A DNA stretch of 64,000 nucleotides from Candidatus Nitrotoga sp. AM1P (GTDB lineage: Bacteria > Pseudomonadota > Gammaproteobacteria > Burkholderiales > Gallionellaceae), in NCBI RefSeq assembly GCF_013168275.1, contig NZ_AP019547.1, positions 2,170,001 through 2,234,000 on the forward strand, read 5' to 3'. Position 1 is the stretch's first letter, and each line of letters begins with the position of its first letter. Positions 34,813 to 44,810 of this stretch are shown here, piece after piece. Both the position numbers and the translations under genes were made by a program. The notes under the pieces are model-generated. The model did no database searches and was not told the origin of the DNA. It worked only from the letters and a program-made list of their open reading frames with translations.

Positions 34813-35331
34813 TTAAGGACTCGGTTCGTTATTTTTAAGTGTGAATAAGACGTTAGCAAGATAGATGCAAAAACCTGTTGCCATGATCATTCCTGAGCTG
34901 GCCACGATGGGTCCATAAAAGCGGTGTACTTGTGCCATCGCTTGTAGGTTATTGGCGAGTAATAAATTTCCTTCCAGGATACCAAATACCACCTGCGTAG
35001 TATAAAAATAAAATACTCCAATCGTTGTCCACCAACATGAATGGTTGATTAAACGTATAGAGTAAATAGCCTTTCCGCTAATAATGGGTAACAAATAATA
35101 CATTGTTCCCATTGCCAATATTACTAGCCCTCCGATTAAGTTTATATGTGCATGTGCCAAGGGATCTATCATGTGTCCAGGGCCACCATAAGGACTGCCG
35201 ATAGAATCCAGCCAGGCTCGTATTGATGGAATTACTTGCAACATGCCATGCATTGCACCGAAAAAAAAAGAAATTGTGGAAATCAACAAAAACTTAATTA
35301 AATGGGAGAATTCAGTGTTGTTTAAACGCAT
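34813..35331 (-). CDS. Second four-helix protein matching the C-terminal quarter of cbb3 subunit I
   Basis: 172 residues on the minus strand, with four to five helices. It keeps DPLAHAHINLIGG (H60, H62), YYLLPIISGKAIYSIRLINH and a following aromatic helix, the same order as in 14978-15490 and in the last four helices of the full CcoN-like protein. Its N-terminal helix also has a histidine (AMHGM, H28) that could serve as an axial ligand. It lies downstream of a microprotein gene on the same strand and converges on the CcoG operon. Confidence 0.75.
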   Translation of the reverse strand: MRLNNTEFSHLIKFLLISTISFFFGAMHGMLQVIPSIRAWLDSIGSPYGGPGHMIDPLAHAHINLIGGLVILAMGTMYYLLPIISGKAIYSIRLINHSCWWTTIGVFYFYTTQVVFGILEGNLLLANNLQAMAQVHRFYGPIVASSGMIMATGFCIYLANVLFTLKNNEPSP

Positions 35332-35457
35332 GGGGAGTGTCGGTGTGATGCTTCAATAACGAAAGCACGACCATTTATGGCCGTGCTTAAGCGAATAACA
35401 GGCTAACGATTTTTATCGTTTTGAGAATTTGTATGTGCAATAGAAGCTGAGTAATAT

Positions 35458-35568
35458 TTATTTATTACCTTTTTGACCTTCTAACATTCGTTGAATACCT
35501 AAGCCAGCCAAGGTCGTGGCGACAATAACGCCTGTGCCGAAAATTATTATGGGAACCAATATTTCCAT
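35458..35568 (-). CDS. 36-residue single-helix membrane microprotein
   Basis: MEILVPIIIFGTGVIVATTL then AGLGIQRMLEGQKGNK: one helix and a basic tail. It has a strong AAGGAG ribosome binding site seven bases before the ATG and lies about 140 bases downstream of a near-consensus promoter. It precedes the four-helix CcoN-like gene on the same strand, so the two are probably one operon. Confidence 0.6.
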   Translation of the reverse strand: MEILVPIIIFGTGVIVATTLAGLGIQRMLEGQKGNK

Positions 35569-35707
35569 GATATTACTCCTTGTATCGTTATTTTAAATAA
35601 CCATTATTACCTAATAGGTAAGTGTATCTAAAAGACATCCGTCGCGCAAGTATTTTTCACAACCGGCATTGCATGCCTGACTCAGACACAATATAATCCC
35701 TATATAA

Positions 35708-35735
35708 ATTATATTACTAGTTTAATTCTGGTCAA
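35708..35735 (-). promoter_or_regulatory. Sigma-70 promoter for the minus-strand microprotein/half-CcoN operon
   Basis: On the minus strand TTGACC (35730-35735) and TATAAT (35708-35713) are separated by 16 bases. It points towards 35568 and would give a leader of about 130 bases. Confidence 0.6.
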
Positions 35736-35838
35736 TATATTTCTCTCTTGGTGATACTTCGTCGTGGTTGCATTCCTAACGGGGTGTTATGCAATTAAAT
35801 GTTAAAGATATAAATTATTACTCCTACCGTAGAAAAAA

Positions 35839-36243
35839 ATGTCAAACGAAAAACAACCATTAAGACCCATAGCTTCAGTTCGCACATACCCTACCGATGC
35901 AAGCAATGTAATTTGCCTTGCACTAACAGATAGTAACGGTGCTGAAACGGAATTTATTATCAACCCAGAAGGGTTGAATGCCCTTATATACCCAGTTCTT
36001 GGGCTTGCTTCAAAATGGGCAAAAGAACCGGATTTAAAAGTACAAACTTGGTCTGGTCCAAAAAATGCACTCCCCGCACAGCATATTGAATTAGCTATTG
36101 GCCGAACTGCTACTGAATGTGCTTTACGAGTGTTTATGGGTGAGGTTGAACTAACATTTATCCTTCCTCTCGACGATGTGCTTAAGACTGCTGCAAAGTT
36201 TGTGCAACATCTCGATAAAGATTCTGGAAGTTCAATACATTGA
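35839..36243 (+). CDS. Soluble protein of unknown function
   Basis: 134 residues, no signal peptide or helix in the membrane. Mixed alpha/beta pattern: RTYPTDASNVICLALTDSNG, TEFIINPEGLNALIYPVLGL, ELAIGRTATECALRVFMGEV and an amphipathic C-terminal helix. It starts about 100 bases from the minus-strand promoter at 35708 and is transcribed divergently from the half-CcoN operon. No ribosome binding site is obvious. I do not recognise it. Confidence 0.5.
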   Translation: MSNEKQPLRPIASVRTYPTDASNVICLALTDSNGAETEFIINPEGLNALIYPVLGLASKWAKEPDLKVQTWSGPKNALPAQHIELAIGRTATECALRVFMGEVELTFILPLDDVLKTAAKFVQHLDKDSGSSIH

Positions 36244-36638
36244 GTTGTGTAACTTCTGATCTTCCAAGTTGAGCGCGGTCTATTTTGCTTTAGATATGCC
36301 ATTTAGCTTTTCTCAGCAGCAAATACTCTGTTTCGATACGCGCTTATAGCATTACCTCGGAGTAATGCTAACTCGCTTTCGCTTAGCGCTTGCTTCTGTA
36401 CACCATTTGTTCATCCGCTAGGCTAGATGTATTTCAGCTTGTGCAATCTCCATCTAATTAGATCGGGAAGGTTAGTTGACCTTGTCTAGGGAACAGGTTA
36501 ACGAACTGTTTTTCCGTTCTATCCTAATATTCGGCTTGCCAGTTCGTACAGGTCAAAGTGCCGATTCAGTTATTGATTTATTCGCTACTAAAACAAATAA
36601 ATACGAAATTTCTCTGGTTATTCAGGAGGGAGTTAATC
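36244..36638. other. Intergenic region with half of an inverted repeat and a possible gene fragment
   Basis: It holds a small hairpin (AGCATTAC/GTAATGCT near 36349-36370), the left arm of a 19-bp inverted repeat at 36420-36438, and the start of a 73-codon frame beginning with TTG at 36476 (TLSREQVNELFFRSILIFGL) that ends inside the next, opposite gene. The fragment looks coding but has no known relatives that I can name. Confidence 0.4.
36420..36438 (+). repeat. Left arm of 19-bp perfect inverted repeat
   Basis: The sequence AGGCTAGATGTATTTCAGC is repeated as its exact reverse complement at 36931-36949. The pair brackets about 530 bases that contain the small membrane protein gene at 36639-36839. 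Confidence 0.7.
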
Positions 36639-36839
36639 TTAAACAAAAATGCGCCAACCTATCAAAACATAACGTTCCAACAAAAACAGCACAATAAATA
36701 TCAACAGCATGAAAATCACGAAGCGCACTATCTGCCAGGCTAGATTTAGATAGCGGCGATTGCGGGTAATCATGTACGCTCCACCGGAAAAGACAATGAA
36801 AAGAGCGGCCAGGACGAGTAGCAGACGCAAAATGAGCAA
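36639..36839 (-). CDS. Small two-helix membrane protein downstream of lpxC side
   Basis: 66 residues, MLILRLLLVLAALFIVFSGG at the start, a basic loop ITRNRRYLNLAWQ and a second helix. Proteins of this pattern (short TM, TRDRRYL, second TM) are common as hypothetical proteins in betaproteobacteria. It is on the same strand as lpxC, about 120 bases beyond its stop, and lies between the arms of the 19-bp inverted repeat. Confidence 0.6.
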   Translation of the reverse strand: MLILRLLLVLAALFIVFSGGAYMITRNRRYLNLAWQIVRFVIFMLLIFIVLFLLERYVLIGWRIFV

Positions 36840-36930
36840 AGTGTTTGTCCTTACAGTTGATTCGGTGAATTTAACTTTCCCTAATCCTTACTCCACCCGT
36901 CGGTGATATGGGTTAAGGGGGGGGGTATCT

Positions 36931-36949
36931 GCTGAAATACATCTAGCCT
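36931..36949 (-). repeat. Right arm of 19-bp perfect inverted repeat
   Basis: Exact reverse complement of 36420-36438, ending ten bases from the lpxC stop codon. A run of nine to ten G (about 36917-36925) lies just outside the arm, towards the small membrane protein gene. Confidence 0.7.
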
Positions 36950-36958
36950 GATGAAGAA

Positions 36959-37870
36959 TCAGGCAGTCTGCAATTGTAAACGCAGGAATGCCGGTGCTTC
37001 CTCCGTCTTGTTGAAAGTCACGAATTCCCACGCTTGTTCATCAGCAAGCAAGGTGCGTAGCAAGGCATTGTTCAGAGCATGGCCGGATTTATAACCAGAG
37101 AAAGTGCCGATCAGTGGGTGCCCGAGCAAATATAGGTCGCCAATAGCATCCAGAATTTTGTGCTTGACGAACTCATCCTCAAAGCGCAACCCATCGGGGT
37201 TGATGACGCGATACTCATCCATCACGATGGCGTTGTCCAAGTTGCCACCCAGCGCTAATCCCTGAGCGCGCATATTCTCAACGTCATGCATGAAGCCGAA
37301 GGTGCGGGCGCGGCTTACTTCTTTGATGTAAGAATGTTCTCCTAGATCTATCGTTACATGTTGTTTGGTAGAGGCAAATACAGGATGGGAAAAATTAATG
37401 GTAAAGTTAAGTTTGTAGCCGTTGAATGGCTCGAAGCGCACCCATTTATCTCCATCCTTGATCTCTATGATTTTTTTTATGCGGATGAATTTTTTTGCCG
37501 CGGATTGTTCGATGATGCCGGCAGATTGCAAAAGGAAAATAAATGTCCCAGCGCTCCCATCCATAATGGGTACTTCTGCGCTTGTCAAGTCAACAAAAGC
37601 ATTGTCTACGCCAAGCCCGGCAAAAGCGGACATCAAGTGTTCTATAGTGGCTATACGCGTGCCGTTTACTTCCAGGCAGGTGGACAAGCGGGTATCCTGC
37701 ACCACATGCGCTTCAGCGCGTATCACCACCATCGGCACAACATCTACCCGGCGGAATACGATGCCGCTGTTTGCAGGTGCAGGAGACAAGGTAAGATGAA
37801 CTCGTTCACCAGTATGCAGCCCCACCCCAGTAGCTTGCACTGAATTTTTTAATGTGCGTTGGTTAACCAT
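36959..37870 (-). CDS. lpxC: UDP-3-O-acyl-N-acetylglucosamine deacetylase
   Basis: LpxC is the zinc deacetylase that commits UDP-acyl-GlcNAc to lipid A synthesis in the cytoplasm. 303 residues, normal length. Family motifs: [15 protein letters not shown], the zinc histidine in [24 protein letters not shown], and the C-terminal [24 protein letters not shown]. It closes the dcw cluster, 269 bases after ftsZ, as usual in betaproteobacteria. Confidence 0.97.
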   Translation of the reverse strand: MVNQRTLKNSVQATGVGLHTGERVHLTLSPAPANSGIVFRRVDVVPMVVIRAEAHVVQDTRLSTCLEVNGTRIATIEHLMSAFAGLGVDNAFVDLTSAEVPIMDGSAGTFIFLLQSAGIIEQSAAKKFIRIKKIIEIKDGDKWVRFEPFNGYKLNFTINFSHPVFASTKQHVTIDLGEHSYIKEVSRARTFGFMHDVENMRAQGLALGGNLDNAIVMDEYRVINPDGLRFEDEFVKHKILDAIGDLYLLGHPLIGTFSGYKSGHALNNALLRTLLADEQAWEFVTFNKTEEAPAFLRLQLQTA

Positions 37871-38139
37871 GTTGCTTTTAAAGGCTTATAAATAATTTTA
37901 AATTTTAACATAGTTCATTCTGGCACCGGTTTATACCGGTGTTATACAAAAGCTTCTAAACAAATCGCACGTATATTGCAGCGTGTCAATTCGATACGCA
38001 GATGAATTAAACGCCGGGAAATTACTATAAAGTGATTTCCCATTCTTTGAAGCAAGTCTCCTGCCCATTATTCTACCTTTGTGTCTACTGATCGCAACGC
38101 CCAAATAAAGATGGGATGTTCGCGCCTTCTAGAAGGGTA

Positions 38140-39297
38140 TTAATCTGCTTGCTTGCGCAGAAAGGATGGAATATCCAGTGTGTCAACACCAGACTGTTTC
38201 ATCGCTTCGACTGCCTCGCGGTGACGGCCATTACGTATTACTGCAGGCATTTCAAGCTCTTTATAATTGCCTGCGAAGACTGGTTCGTTATGCGTGCCTG
38301 TGCGTAGCCCGTAAACAAGTTCCGGTTTAGTCTGCTTGCGTTCCAGCGGTGAGCCCAAGCCAGTTGCCACAATGGTCACTCGCAGTTCGTCACCCATGCT
38401 CTCATCGAACACAGAGCCAACTATTACGGTGGCTTCTTCAATGGCAAATTGCACGCTGTTGGTAATTTCTCTGAATTCTCTCAGGGTGAGTTTGCTACTG
38501 GAGCTGATATTTATCAGCACACCGCGCGCGCCTGCTAACTTCACATCCTCCAGCAAAGGACTGGACATGGCGCGTTCGGCCGCAACTTTAGCGCGATCAG
38601 ATCCAGAAGCAGTAGCCGACCCCATCATCGCCATGCCGTTTTCAGACATAAGGGTACGCACATCGGCAAAGTCCACATTCATCAGGCCGGGTACATTAAT
38701 TACCTCGGCAATGCCTGCCACTGCGCCCTGCAACACACTATTGGAGGCGCTGAATGCATCCAGTAAACTGGTGTCTTCGCCTAGCACGGTCATCAATTTT
38801 TCATTAGGCACGATGATGAGTGAGTCTACAGACTCGCACAGTGCTTCGATGCCAGCTTGTGCCAAACGCATACGCTTGCCTTCGTGAAGAAAGGGTTTGG
38901 TCACCACGGCCACGGTGAGGATATCCATTTCTTTGGCTATCTGGGCTACTACGGGTGCCGCACCGGTGCCCGTGCCGCCACCCATTCCTGCAGTGATGAA
39001 TATCATATTGGCACCTCGGATCAAATCGGCAATGCGCTCGCGATCTTCCTCGGCAGCGGCTCGTCCAACATCTGGAATGGCCCCTGCACCCAAGCCCTTG
39101 GTAATAGTGGCACCTATTTGTAATTGAGAGCGTGCTTTGTTGCGATTAAGTGCTTGGGCATCGGTATTAATGACGATGAACTCTACACCTTGTACGCCTT
39201 TCTCAATCATATGATCCACTGCATTGCCGCCGCATCCGCCCACGCCTATGACCTTAATTACCGCGTCCTGAAGTTGTACATTCTCGATTTCAAACAT
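38140..39297 (-). CDS. ftsZ: Cell division protein FtsZ
   Basis: FtsZ is the tubulin-like GTPase that forms the Z ring. 385 residues: N-terminal GVGGCGGNAVDHM, tubulin signature GGGTGTGAAP, the T7-loop region NVDFADVRTLM, a short linker and the conserved C-terminal peptide DIPSFLRKQ that binds FtsA and ZipA. AAGGAG precedes the ATG. It lies 79 bases downstream of ftsA. Confidence 0.98.
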   Translation of the reverse strand: MFEIENVQLQDAVIKVIGVGGCGGNAVDHMIEKGVQGVEFIVINTDAQALNRNKARSQLQIGATITKGLGAGAIPDVGRAAAEEDRERIADLIRGANMIFITAGMGGGTGTGAAPVVAQIAKEMDILTVAVVTKPFLHEGKRMRLAQAGIEALCESVDSLIIVPNEKLMTVLGEDTSLLDAFSASNSVLQGAVAGIAEVINVPGLMNVDFADVRTLMSENGMAMMGSATASGSDRAKVAAERAMSSPLLEDVKLAGARGVLINISSSSKLTLREFREITNSVQFAIEEATVIVGSVFDESMGDELRVTIVATGLGSPLERKQTKPELVYGLRTGTHNEPVFAGNYKELEMPAVIRNGRHREAVEAMKQSGVDTLDIPSFLRKQAD

Positions 39298-39376
39298 TAT
39301 TTTCTCCTTGTTGGTTACGATATAAATTAAAATTATTAATAATTCAATTGGTTATGCTGAGTTAGAAACTTTTTCT

Positions 39377-40612
39377 CTAAAAATTTCCTTTGAACCATGC
39401 TTTCATGTTGCTCAACATTTCGCTAAAAGAATTTGAGCGCTGACGCGCAGCCTGATTGTGCTGGTGCTGCTCCAATCCATAGAGCAGCAAGCCAACACCG
39501 GTGGAAAAACGGGGTGTTTTCACCACATCAGACAGTCCTCCTATATAGCGCGGCAGTCCTAAACGCACCGGCATATGGAATATTTCCTCACCCAGTTCCA
39601 CCATGCCCTGCATAGCGCTGCTACCTCCAGTGATGACGATGCCCGAGGACAGCAAATTTTCGAATCCGCTGCGACGTAACTCAGCCTGCACCAGCATATA
39701 CAGCTCCTCCACGCGTGGCTCAATGACCTCTGCTAAGGTTTGCCGCGACAACATACGTATACCTCGCTCACCGACTCCGGGGACTCCGATCGGACCATCG
39801 TCAGCGAGCTGGCGCAGAGCGCAGCCATATTTGATCTTGATGTCTTCCGCATCGGTAGTCGGGGTGCGCAAAGCCATTGCGACATCATTCGTAATCTGGT
39901 CACCTGCAATTGGAATGACGGCGGTATGACGAATTGCGCCACCCGTAAAAATCGCCACATCGGTCGTACCGCCGCCGATATCCACTAAGCACACGCCTAA
40001 ATCTCGCTCATCGTCCGACAGTACCGCCTTGCTGGATGCCAAAGGTTGCAGGATCATTTCTCGTACCTCCAGTCCGCAGCGGTGCACGCACTTCATGATG
40101 TTCTGTGCTGCTGCGACCGCACCCGTAACGATATGCACCTCAACCTCAAGGCGCATACCGCTCATACCCAGCGGTTTCTTGATATTCCCTTGCCCATCGA
40201 TGCTGAATTCCTGTTCCAAGATGTGCAATATCTGCTGGTCGCCAGGCAAGCTAAGCGAGCTGGCAGTTTCAACCGCTCGGTCGATGTCAGCCTGCGCAAC
40301 TTCCCGATCTTTAATCTTGACCATGCCATTGGCATTGGAACTTTTAATATGGCTGCCCGCGATGCCCGTGTAAACCTCACGAATCTTGCAATCAGCCATT
40401 AACTCGGCATCACCCAGTGCTCGCTGGATTGCTGCTACTGTTGCATCAATATTGACTACCATTCCCTTCTTCATGCCGGAGGATTCATGCATTCCTACGC
40501 CAATGACTTCCATGGTTCCTTCCGATTTGACCTCGGCGACGATAGTGACAATCTTGGAAGTGCCGATATCCAGCCCTATGATCAAATTCTTGTTTTCCCT
40601 GCTATTACTCAT
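39377..40612 (-). CDS. ftsA: Cell division protein FtsA
   Basis: FtsA is the actin-like ATPase that tethers FtsZ to the membrane. 411 residues with the phosphate-1 motif IIGLDIGTSKIV near the N-terminus, phosphate-2 CLVDIGGGTTDVAIFTGG, the adenosine motif IVITGGSSAMQG, and an amphipathic C-terminal helix (LSNMKAWFKGNF) for membrane binding. It is 72 bases after ftsQ, the largest gap so far in the cluster, which may hold a local promoter. Confidence 0.97.
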   Translation of the reverse strand: MSNSRENKNLIIGLDIGTSKIVTIVAEVKSEGTMEVIGVGMHESSGMKKGMVVNIDATVAAIQRALGDAELMADCKIREVYTGIAGSHIKSSNANGMVKIKDREVAQADIDRAVETASSLSLPGDQQILHILEQEFSIDGQGNIKKPLGMSGMRLEVEVHIVTGAVAAAQNIMKCVHRCGLEVREMILQPLASSKAVLSDDERDLGVCLVDIGGGTTDVAIFTGGAIRHTAVIPIAGDQITNDVAMALRTPTTDAEDIKIKYGCALRQLADDGPIGVPGVGERGIRMLSRQTLAEVIEPRVEELYMLVQAELRRSGFENLLSSGIVITGGSSAMQGMVELGEEIFHMPVRLGLPRYIGGLSDVVKTPRFSTGVGLLLYGLEQHQHNQAARQRSNSFSEMLSNMKAWFKGNF

Positions 40613-40684
40613 TACATTTCTCCACTGCCTAAACTTTTTTTGCGTTGTATGGGCGATACATTTACTAAAATACGTGTTCCATTA

Positions 40685-41485
40685 TCAGCTTCGCCCTACA
40701 GCACTTTTTTTCCCGGCTATGCCCAGACCGTTTGCTGTATTCGACAGGTAAGCGGCGAAGCCATTGCGATAACGTAAATCCACATACTCTGCCCTGCGTT
40801 GTAGTCCATTTTTATGCGGCGCTTTTCCCGCATGAAAAAACTCATAATTTTGTTGCATGGGCATCACGCTGTACGGATATACCGCTACAAAGCGCGCCAA
40901 GCGCTGCTTTGACTGCTCGCGTCCCAATTCCAGCAGCATGCCGTTGTTCAGGCGCAACCGCCATGAACGGCGCGGAGACAAGCTGATTTCTGTAATTTCC
41001 TGCTTAAGCGGAGCAAGCTGTTCAGTAAATGCGGTATACATCTGGGTCATTTCGGCTGAGCTATCGGGTTGTCCGATGAATTTCGGCAATAGCTTGTCTG
41101 TCTCAGCCGAGAACACTTCGCCGTGGGTACTCACCAACCCTGCCTCGTTCCAATGTGCCAGCGCTATATGCTCTTCCAAGTTAATTTCCAACCGCCATGG
41201 GAAATGGCGCCGCATACTTACTTTACGTACCCAGGGGATGCTCTCAAAAGCCCGCCGCGTTCGCTCCAGATCTACAGTAAAAAAATTACCGTGCAATTCA
41301 TTACGCACCATAGCCTCAATGTGAGCAGGAACCACTTGTTGCGGCGCCGTACTAATAGATACGACGCGTAGCGCAAACACTGGCAAGTGCAACGCATAAT
41401 GCAAGGCGCCATATAAAACCAATACGAAGCAAATGCCGAAAAGTGCGCTGGATATCATGCGTAGCGACTCCGGCTTATCCCACAT
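40685..41485 (-). CDS. ftsQ: Cell division protein FtsQ
   Basis: FtsQ is a bitopic divisome protein linking FtsB/FtsL to the early ring. 266 residues: cytoplasmic start, one transmembrane helix (about 11-34), a POTRA domain ([20 protein letters not shown] onward) and a beta domain with [19 protein letters not shown] and [19 protein letters not shown]. The start overlaps the ddlB end by 11 bases. Confidence 0.95.
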   Translation of the reverse strand: MWDKPESLRMISSALFGICFVLVLYGALHYALHLPVFALRVVSISTAPQQVVPAHIEAMVRNELHGNFFTVDLERTRRAFESIPWVRKVSMRRHFPWRLEINLEEHIALAHWNEAGLVSTHGEVFSAETDKLLPKFIGQPDSSAEMTQMYTAFTEQLAPLKQEITEISLSPRRSWRLRLNNGMLLELGREQSKQRLARFVAVYPYSVMPMQQNYEFFHAGKAPHKNGLQRRAEYVDLRYRNGFAAYLSNTANGLGIAGKKSAVGRS

Positions 41486-42422
41486 GGGTCAACTCCAGTA
41501 TGGTTAGCACCAGTTGCTCGAAACTCATTCCGGCCTGACGTGCTGCCATCGGTACCAAGCTATGGTCGGTCATGCCGGGCACGGTATTGATCTCCAGCAA
41601 ATAAGGTTGCTTAGCCTCATCCATTAAAAAATCCACCCGTCCCCAGCCAGCGCCTCCGATCAGTGCAAAGCCTTGTAGTGCCAGGCGCTGCATCTCAGCT
41701 TCTTTTTCTTGCGACAAACCAGAGGGGCATAGATAGCGTGTATCGTTGCGTAAATACTTTGCCTCATAGTCGTAAAATTCATTGGCTGGTTCTATCTTAA
41801 TTACTGGCAGTGCCTGTTCACCAAGGATGGCGACTGTGTATTCGCCCCCGCTAATAAATGCTTCCGCAATTACCAATTTGTCGTGTTTTGCCGCTTCTGT
41901 ATAGGCAGCTTGCAGTTCATTAGCTTTTTTCACTTTACTGATGCCCACACTGGAACCTTCATTGGCTGGCTTGATGAATAGCGGCAACCCCAGCCGTTTC
42001 ACTATTGCAGCCAAATCGCTAGCTGCATCGAGCATCTCATAAGCCGGAATAGGCAGTCCTGCAGCCTGCCACACCAATTTGCTGCGCCACTTATCCATGG
42101 CTAGCGCTGAAGCCAACACCCCGCTACCGGTATAGGGTATGTTCATCAATTCAAGTGCACCTTGCATCGTGCCGTCCTCGCCAAAGCGTCCGTGCAGCGC
42201 AATGAAGGCGCGTTGAAAACCACCCTCCAGCAGCTTATGTAAATCCTGTTCAGCAGGATCAAATGGCTGGGCATCAACCCCACTTTTTAGTAGCGCAGTC
42301 AGTACTGCTGCACCACTCCTGAGCGAAATTTCGCGCTCGGCAGAGCGCCCGCCACATAAGACCGCAACTTTTCCATGTTGTGCAGGGGACAGAGAGGGGG
42401 GGAAAAGATATTGGTTATTCAT
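41475..42422 (-). CDS. ddlB: D-alanine--D-alanine ligase
   Basis: Ddl joins two D-alanines with ATP for the MurF reaction. 315 residues from the ATG at 42422, which follows the murB stop with an eight-base overlap; the frame is open further upstream inside murB but that extension is not family-like. ATP-grasp motifs: [53 protein letters not shown], and [20 protein letters not shown] with the metal ligands. Confidence 0.96.
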   Translation of the reverse strand: MNNQYLFPPSLSPAQHGKVAVLCGGRSAEREISLRSGAAVLTALLKSGVDAQPFDPAEQDLHKLLEGGFQRAFIALHGRFGEDGTMQGALELMNIPYTGSGVLASALAMDKWRSKLVWQAAGLPIPAYEMLDAASDLAAIVKRLGLPLFIKPANEGSSVGISKVKKANELQAAYTEAAKHDKLVIAEAFISGGEYTVAILGEQALPVIKIEPANEFYDYEAKYLRNDTRYLCPSGLSQEKEAEMQRLALQGFALIGGAGWGRVDFLMDEAKQPYLLEINTVPGMTDHSLVPMAARQAGMSFEQLVLTILELTHVG

Positions 42423-43398
42423 GAATATTTGCGTACTCGCCGATGATTCGCACTTCCAGATGCAAACGAACGCCGGTCTTTTGTTGCACACTCGCCTGCA
42501 CTTTGTTAATCAAATTTTCAATGTCTTCCGCCGTGGCTTTGCCCACATTCACGATAAAGTTGCCGTGCTTTTCTGATACGCGCGCACCGCCGATCTGCAA
42601 GCCTTTCAACCCGCACTGCTCGATCAGACGTGCCGCATAATCACTTGGCGGATTGCGGAACACCGAGCCAGCATTCGGCAGGTTTAAGGGCTGGGAGGCA
42701 ATACGCTTGGATAGCAGCGACTTAATCTCGCGGCGGGCCATTTCGCCGTCACCCGTTAGCAAGCGCAGTCTCGCACCGACGAAAAACTCCTCTTGGTGAA
42801 CAGGTAAGAAATTAGAGATGGGGGTGTTGTCGTGCTCAAGATATTTGCCTTTCTTTCGTAATACAACATGCCGATAGCCAATTTCATAATCGTCCGGCTC
42901 ACGTTCCAATAGTTTCCCGCTACGCATTATCGTTTGCGCATTTACCACCACATTCCAAGTTTCGCTACCGTAGCAACCAGCGTTCATTGCCAACATTCCG
43001 CCCAGTGTGCCAGGTATTCCGGCGAAGAATTCCGCACCCTTCAGGTTATGCTTCGCTGCGAAGCGGGCCAGCTTGGCACCGGATACACCAGCCTGTACAT
43101 AGATCGATTCATCCGTTTCTATACGCATTTCGGTGAGCGCCGCGTGTAATAGCAGCACCGTGCCGCGTAGACCTCCATCACGCACCAACAAGTTGCTGCC
43201 CAATCCCACCGCGACTATCCGCTCATCTGCGGGCAAGGCACGCAGGAAAACAATCAAGTCGGCCAGATCAGCGGGTTGGTAGACTCTTTCAGCATGGCCA
43301 CCAGCACGCCAACTGGTATGGCGACTCATAGCAACGTTGTTGCGTAGCGTTCCGCGCAACGTTTCTGTAATAAATTGTGCGGGCTCGATCATGTTCAT
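42415..43398 (-). CDS. murB: UDP-N-acetylenolpyruvoylglucosamine reductase
   Basis: MurB reduces enolpyruvyl-UDP-GlcNAc to UDP-MurNAc using FAD and NADPH. 327 residues. FAD-binding segment [35 protein letters not shown], and the catalytic serine in [10 protein letters not shown]; the YRHVVLR segment has the substrate tyrosine. The start overlaps the murC stop by four bases. Confidence 0.97.
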   Translation of the reverse strand: MNMIEPAQFITETLRGTLRNNVAMSRHTSWRAGGHAERVYQPADLADLIVFLRALPADERIVAVGLGSNLLVRDGGLRGTVLLLHAALTEMRIETDESIYVQAGVSGAKLARFAAKHNLKGAEFFAGIPGTLGGMLAMNAGCYGSETWNVVVNAQTIMRSGKLLEREPDDYEIGYRHVVLRKKGKYLEHDNTPISNFLPVHQEEFFVGARLRLLTGDGEMARREIKSLLSKRIASQPLNLPNAGSVFRNPPSDYAARLIEQCGLKGLQIGGARVSEKHGNFIVNVGKATAEDIENLINKVQASVQQKTGVRLHLEVRIIGEYANIHE

Positions 43399-44810
43399 TT
43401 AAGAGATGTGCCAATATTTGTAGCTATATTTTTTAGCGTGTTCGCTACCCCACCGATCGAACCTGCTCCCATAGTGACAATCACATCCCCGGCTTGTGCC
43501 ATATTCAGAATGGCCTGCGGCATATCTTGAATTTGTTCCACGAACAGCACCTTGTTTTGCCCGGCCACACGTAACGCGCGTGCGAGTGCTCGCCCGTCTG
43601 CTGCTACGATGGGTGCCTCACCTGCGGCATATATTTCGGCTAGCAGCAGCACATCCACTCCGCTTAGCACCTTGACGAAATCTTCAAATAAATTACGCGT
43701 ACGCGTGTAGCGATGGGGCTGAAACGCCAGCAATAAACGTCGCCCCGGAAATGCCCCACGCACAGCATTGACTGTTGCCAGTATTTCGATGGGATGATGA
43801 CCATAATCATCGATCAGAGTAAAGGTGCCATTACCCAGTGGAATTTCGCCATAGCGCTGAAAACGCCGACCCACGCCCTCGAATTCACTTAACGCGCTAA
43901 CGATGGCATCATCTGCTACGCCGACTTCCAGCCCCACGGCGATTGCTGCCAGTGCATTCTGTACGTTATGCTGCCCGGGCAGATTGAGTATGATATCCAG
44001 ATCGCGTGGCTGCCCGTTTTGTCGGCAAAGCGCGGTAAATCGCATCTTGCCATCTTGGTGGCGCACATTCACTGCGCGGATTTGCGCGTCTTCGGCGAAA
44101 CCGTAAGTGGTAACGGGCTTGCTAATACTGGGCAGAATGTCGCGTATGTTGGCATCATCCACGCACACCATGACCATGCCATAGAATGGCAAATGTTCGA
44201 CGAAATCCACGAATGCCTGCTTCAGCTTCGAGAAATCATGCTCGTATGTTTCCATGTGATCGGCATCAATGTTGGTAATGACAGCCAATATGGGTTGCAG
44301 GTACAAAAACGAAGCATCCGATTCATCGGCTTCCACGACGATAAACTCGCCAGTTCCTAATTTGGCGTTGGTGCCGCTACTGTTAAGCTTCCCGCCGATG
44401 ACAAAGGTGGGGTCAAAACCACCTTTGGCTAACACGCTCGCGGTCAGGCTGGTAGTGGTGGTCTTGCCATGTGTACCGGCCACGGCGATTCCCTGGCGTA
44501 AACGCATCAGTTCTGCCAGCATCATTGCGCGTGGCACCACTGGAATATTGTGCGCGCGCGCAGCCACTATTTCCGGGTTGTCTGGGGTCACTGCGGAAGA
44601 CACCACCACTGCATTGGCATTTGCTGAATGATTACTGGCATGTCCTAAATACACCGTCGCGCCGAGTTGTTTCAGACGTTGTGTAATTGCATTGTCAGCC
44701 AGATCAGAACCACTCACTTGATAACCTAAATTAAGTAATACTTCGGCTATTCCGCTCATGCCGGAGCCACCTATACCAACGAAGTGGATGCGTTTAACTT
44801 TATGTTTCAT
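43395..44810 (-). CDS. murC: UDP-N-acetylmuramate--L-alanine ligase
   Basis: MurC adds the first amino acid, L-alanine, to UDP-MurNAc with ATP. 471 residues from the ATG at 44810 ([20 protein letters not shown]); an earlier in-frame start would extend into murG. P-loop [23 protein letters not shown] region, and ATP-site [10 protein letters not shown]. Four-base overlaps with murG and murB. Confidence 0.97.
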   Translation of the reverse strand: MKHKVKRIHFVGIGGSGMSGIAEVLLNLGYQVSGSDLADNAITQRLKQLGATVYLGHASNHSANANAVVVSSAVTPDNPEIVAARAHNIPVVPRAMMLAELMRLRQGIAVAGTHGKTTTTSLTASVLAKGGFDPTFVIGGKLNSSGTNAKLGTGEFIVVEADESDASFLYLQPILAVITNIDADHMETYEHDFSKLKQAFVDFVEHLPFYGMVMVCVDDANIRDILPSISKPVTTYGFAEDAQIRAVNVRHQDGKMRFTALCRQNGQPRDLDIILNLPGQHNVQNALAAIAVGLEVGVADDAIVSALSEFEGVGRRFQRYGEIPLGNGTFTLIDDYGHHPIEILATVNAVRGAFPGRRLLLAFQPHRYTRTRNLFEDFVKVLSGVDVLLLAEIYAAGEAPIVAADGRALARALRVAGQNKVLFVEQIQDMPQAILNMAQAGDVIVTMGAGSIGGVANTLKNIATNIGTSLK

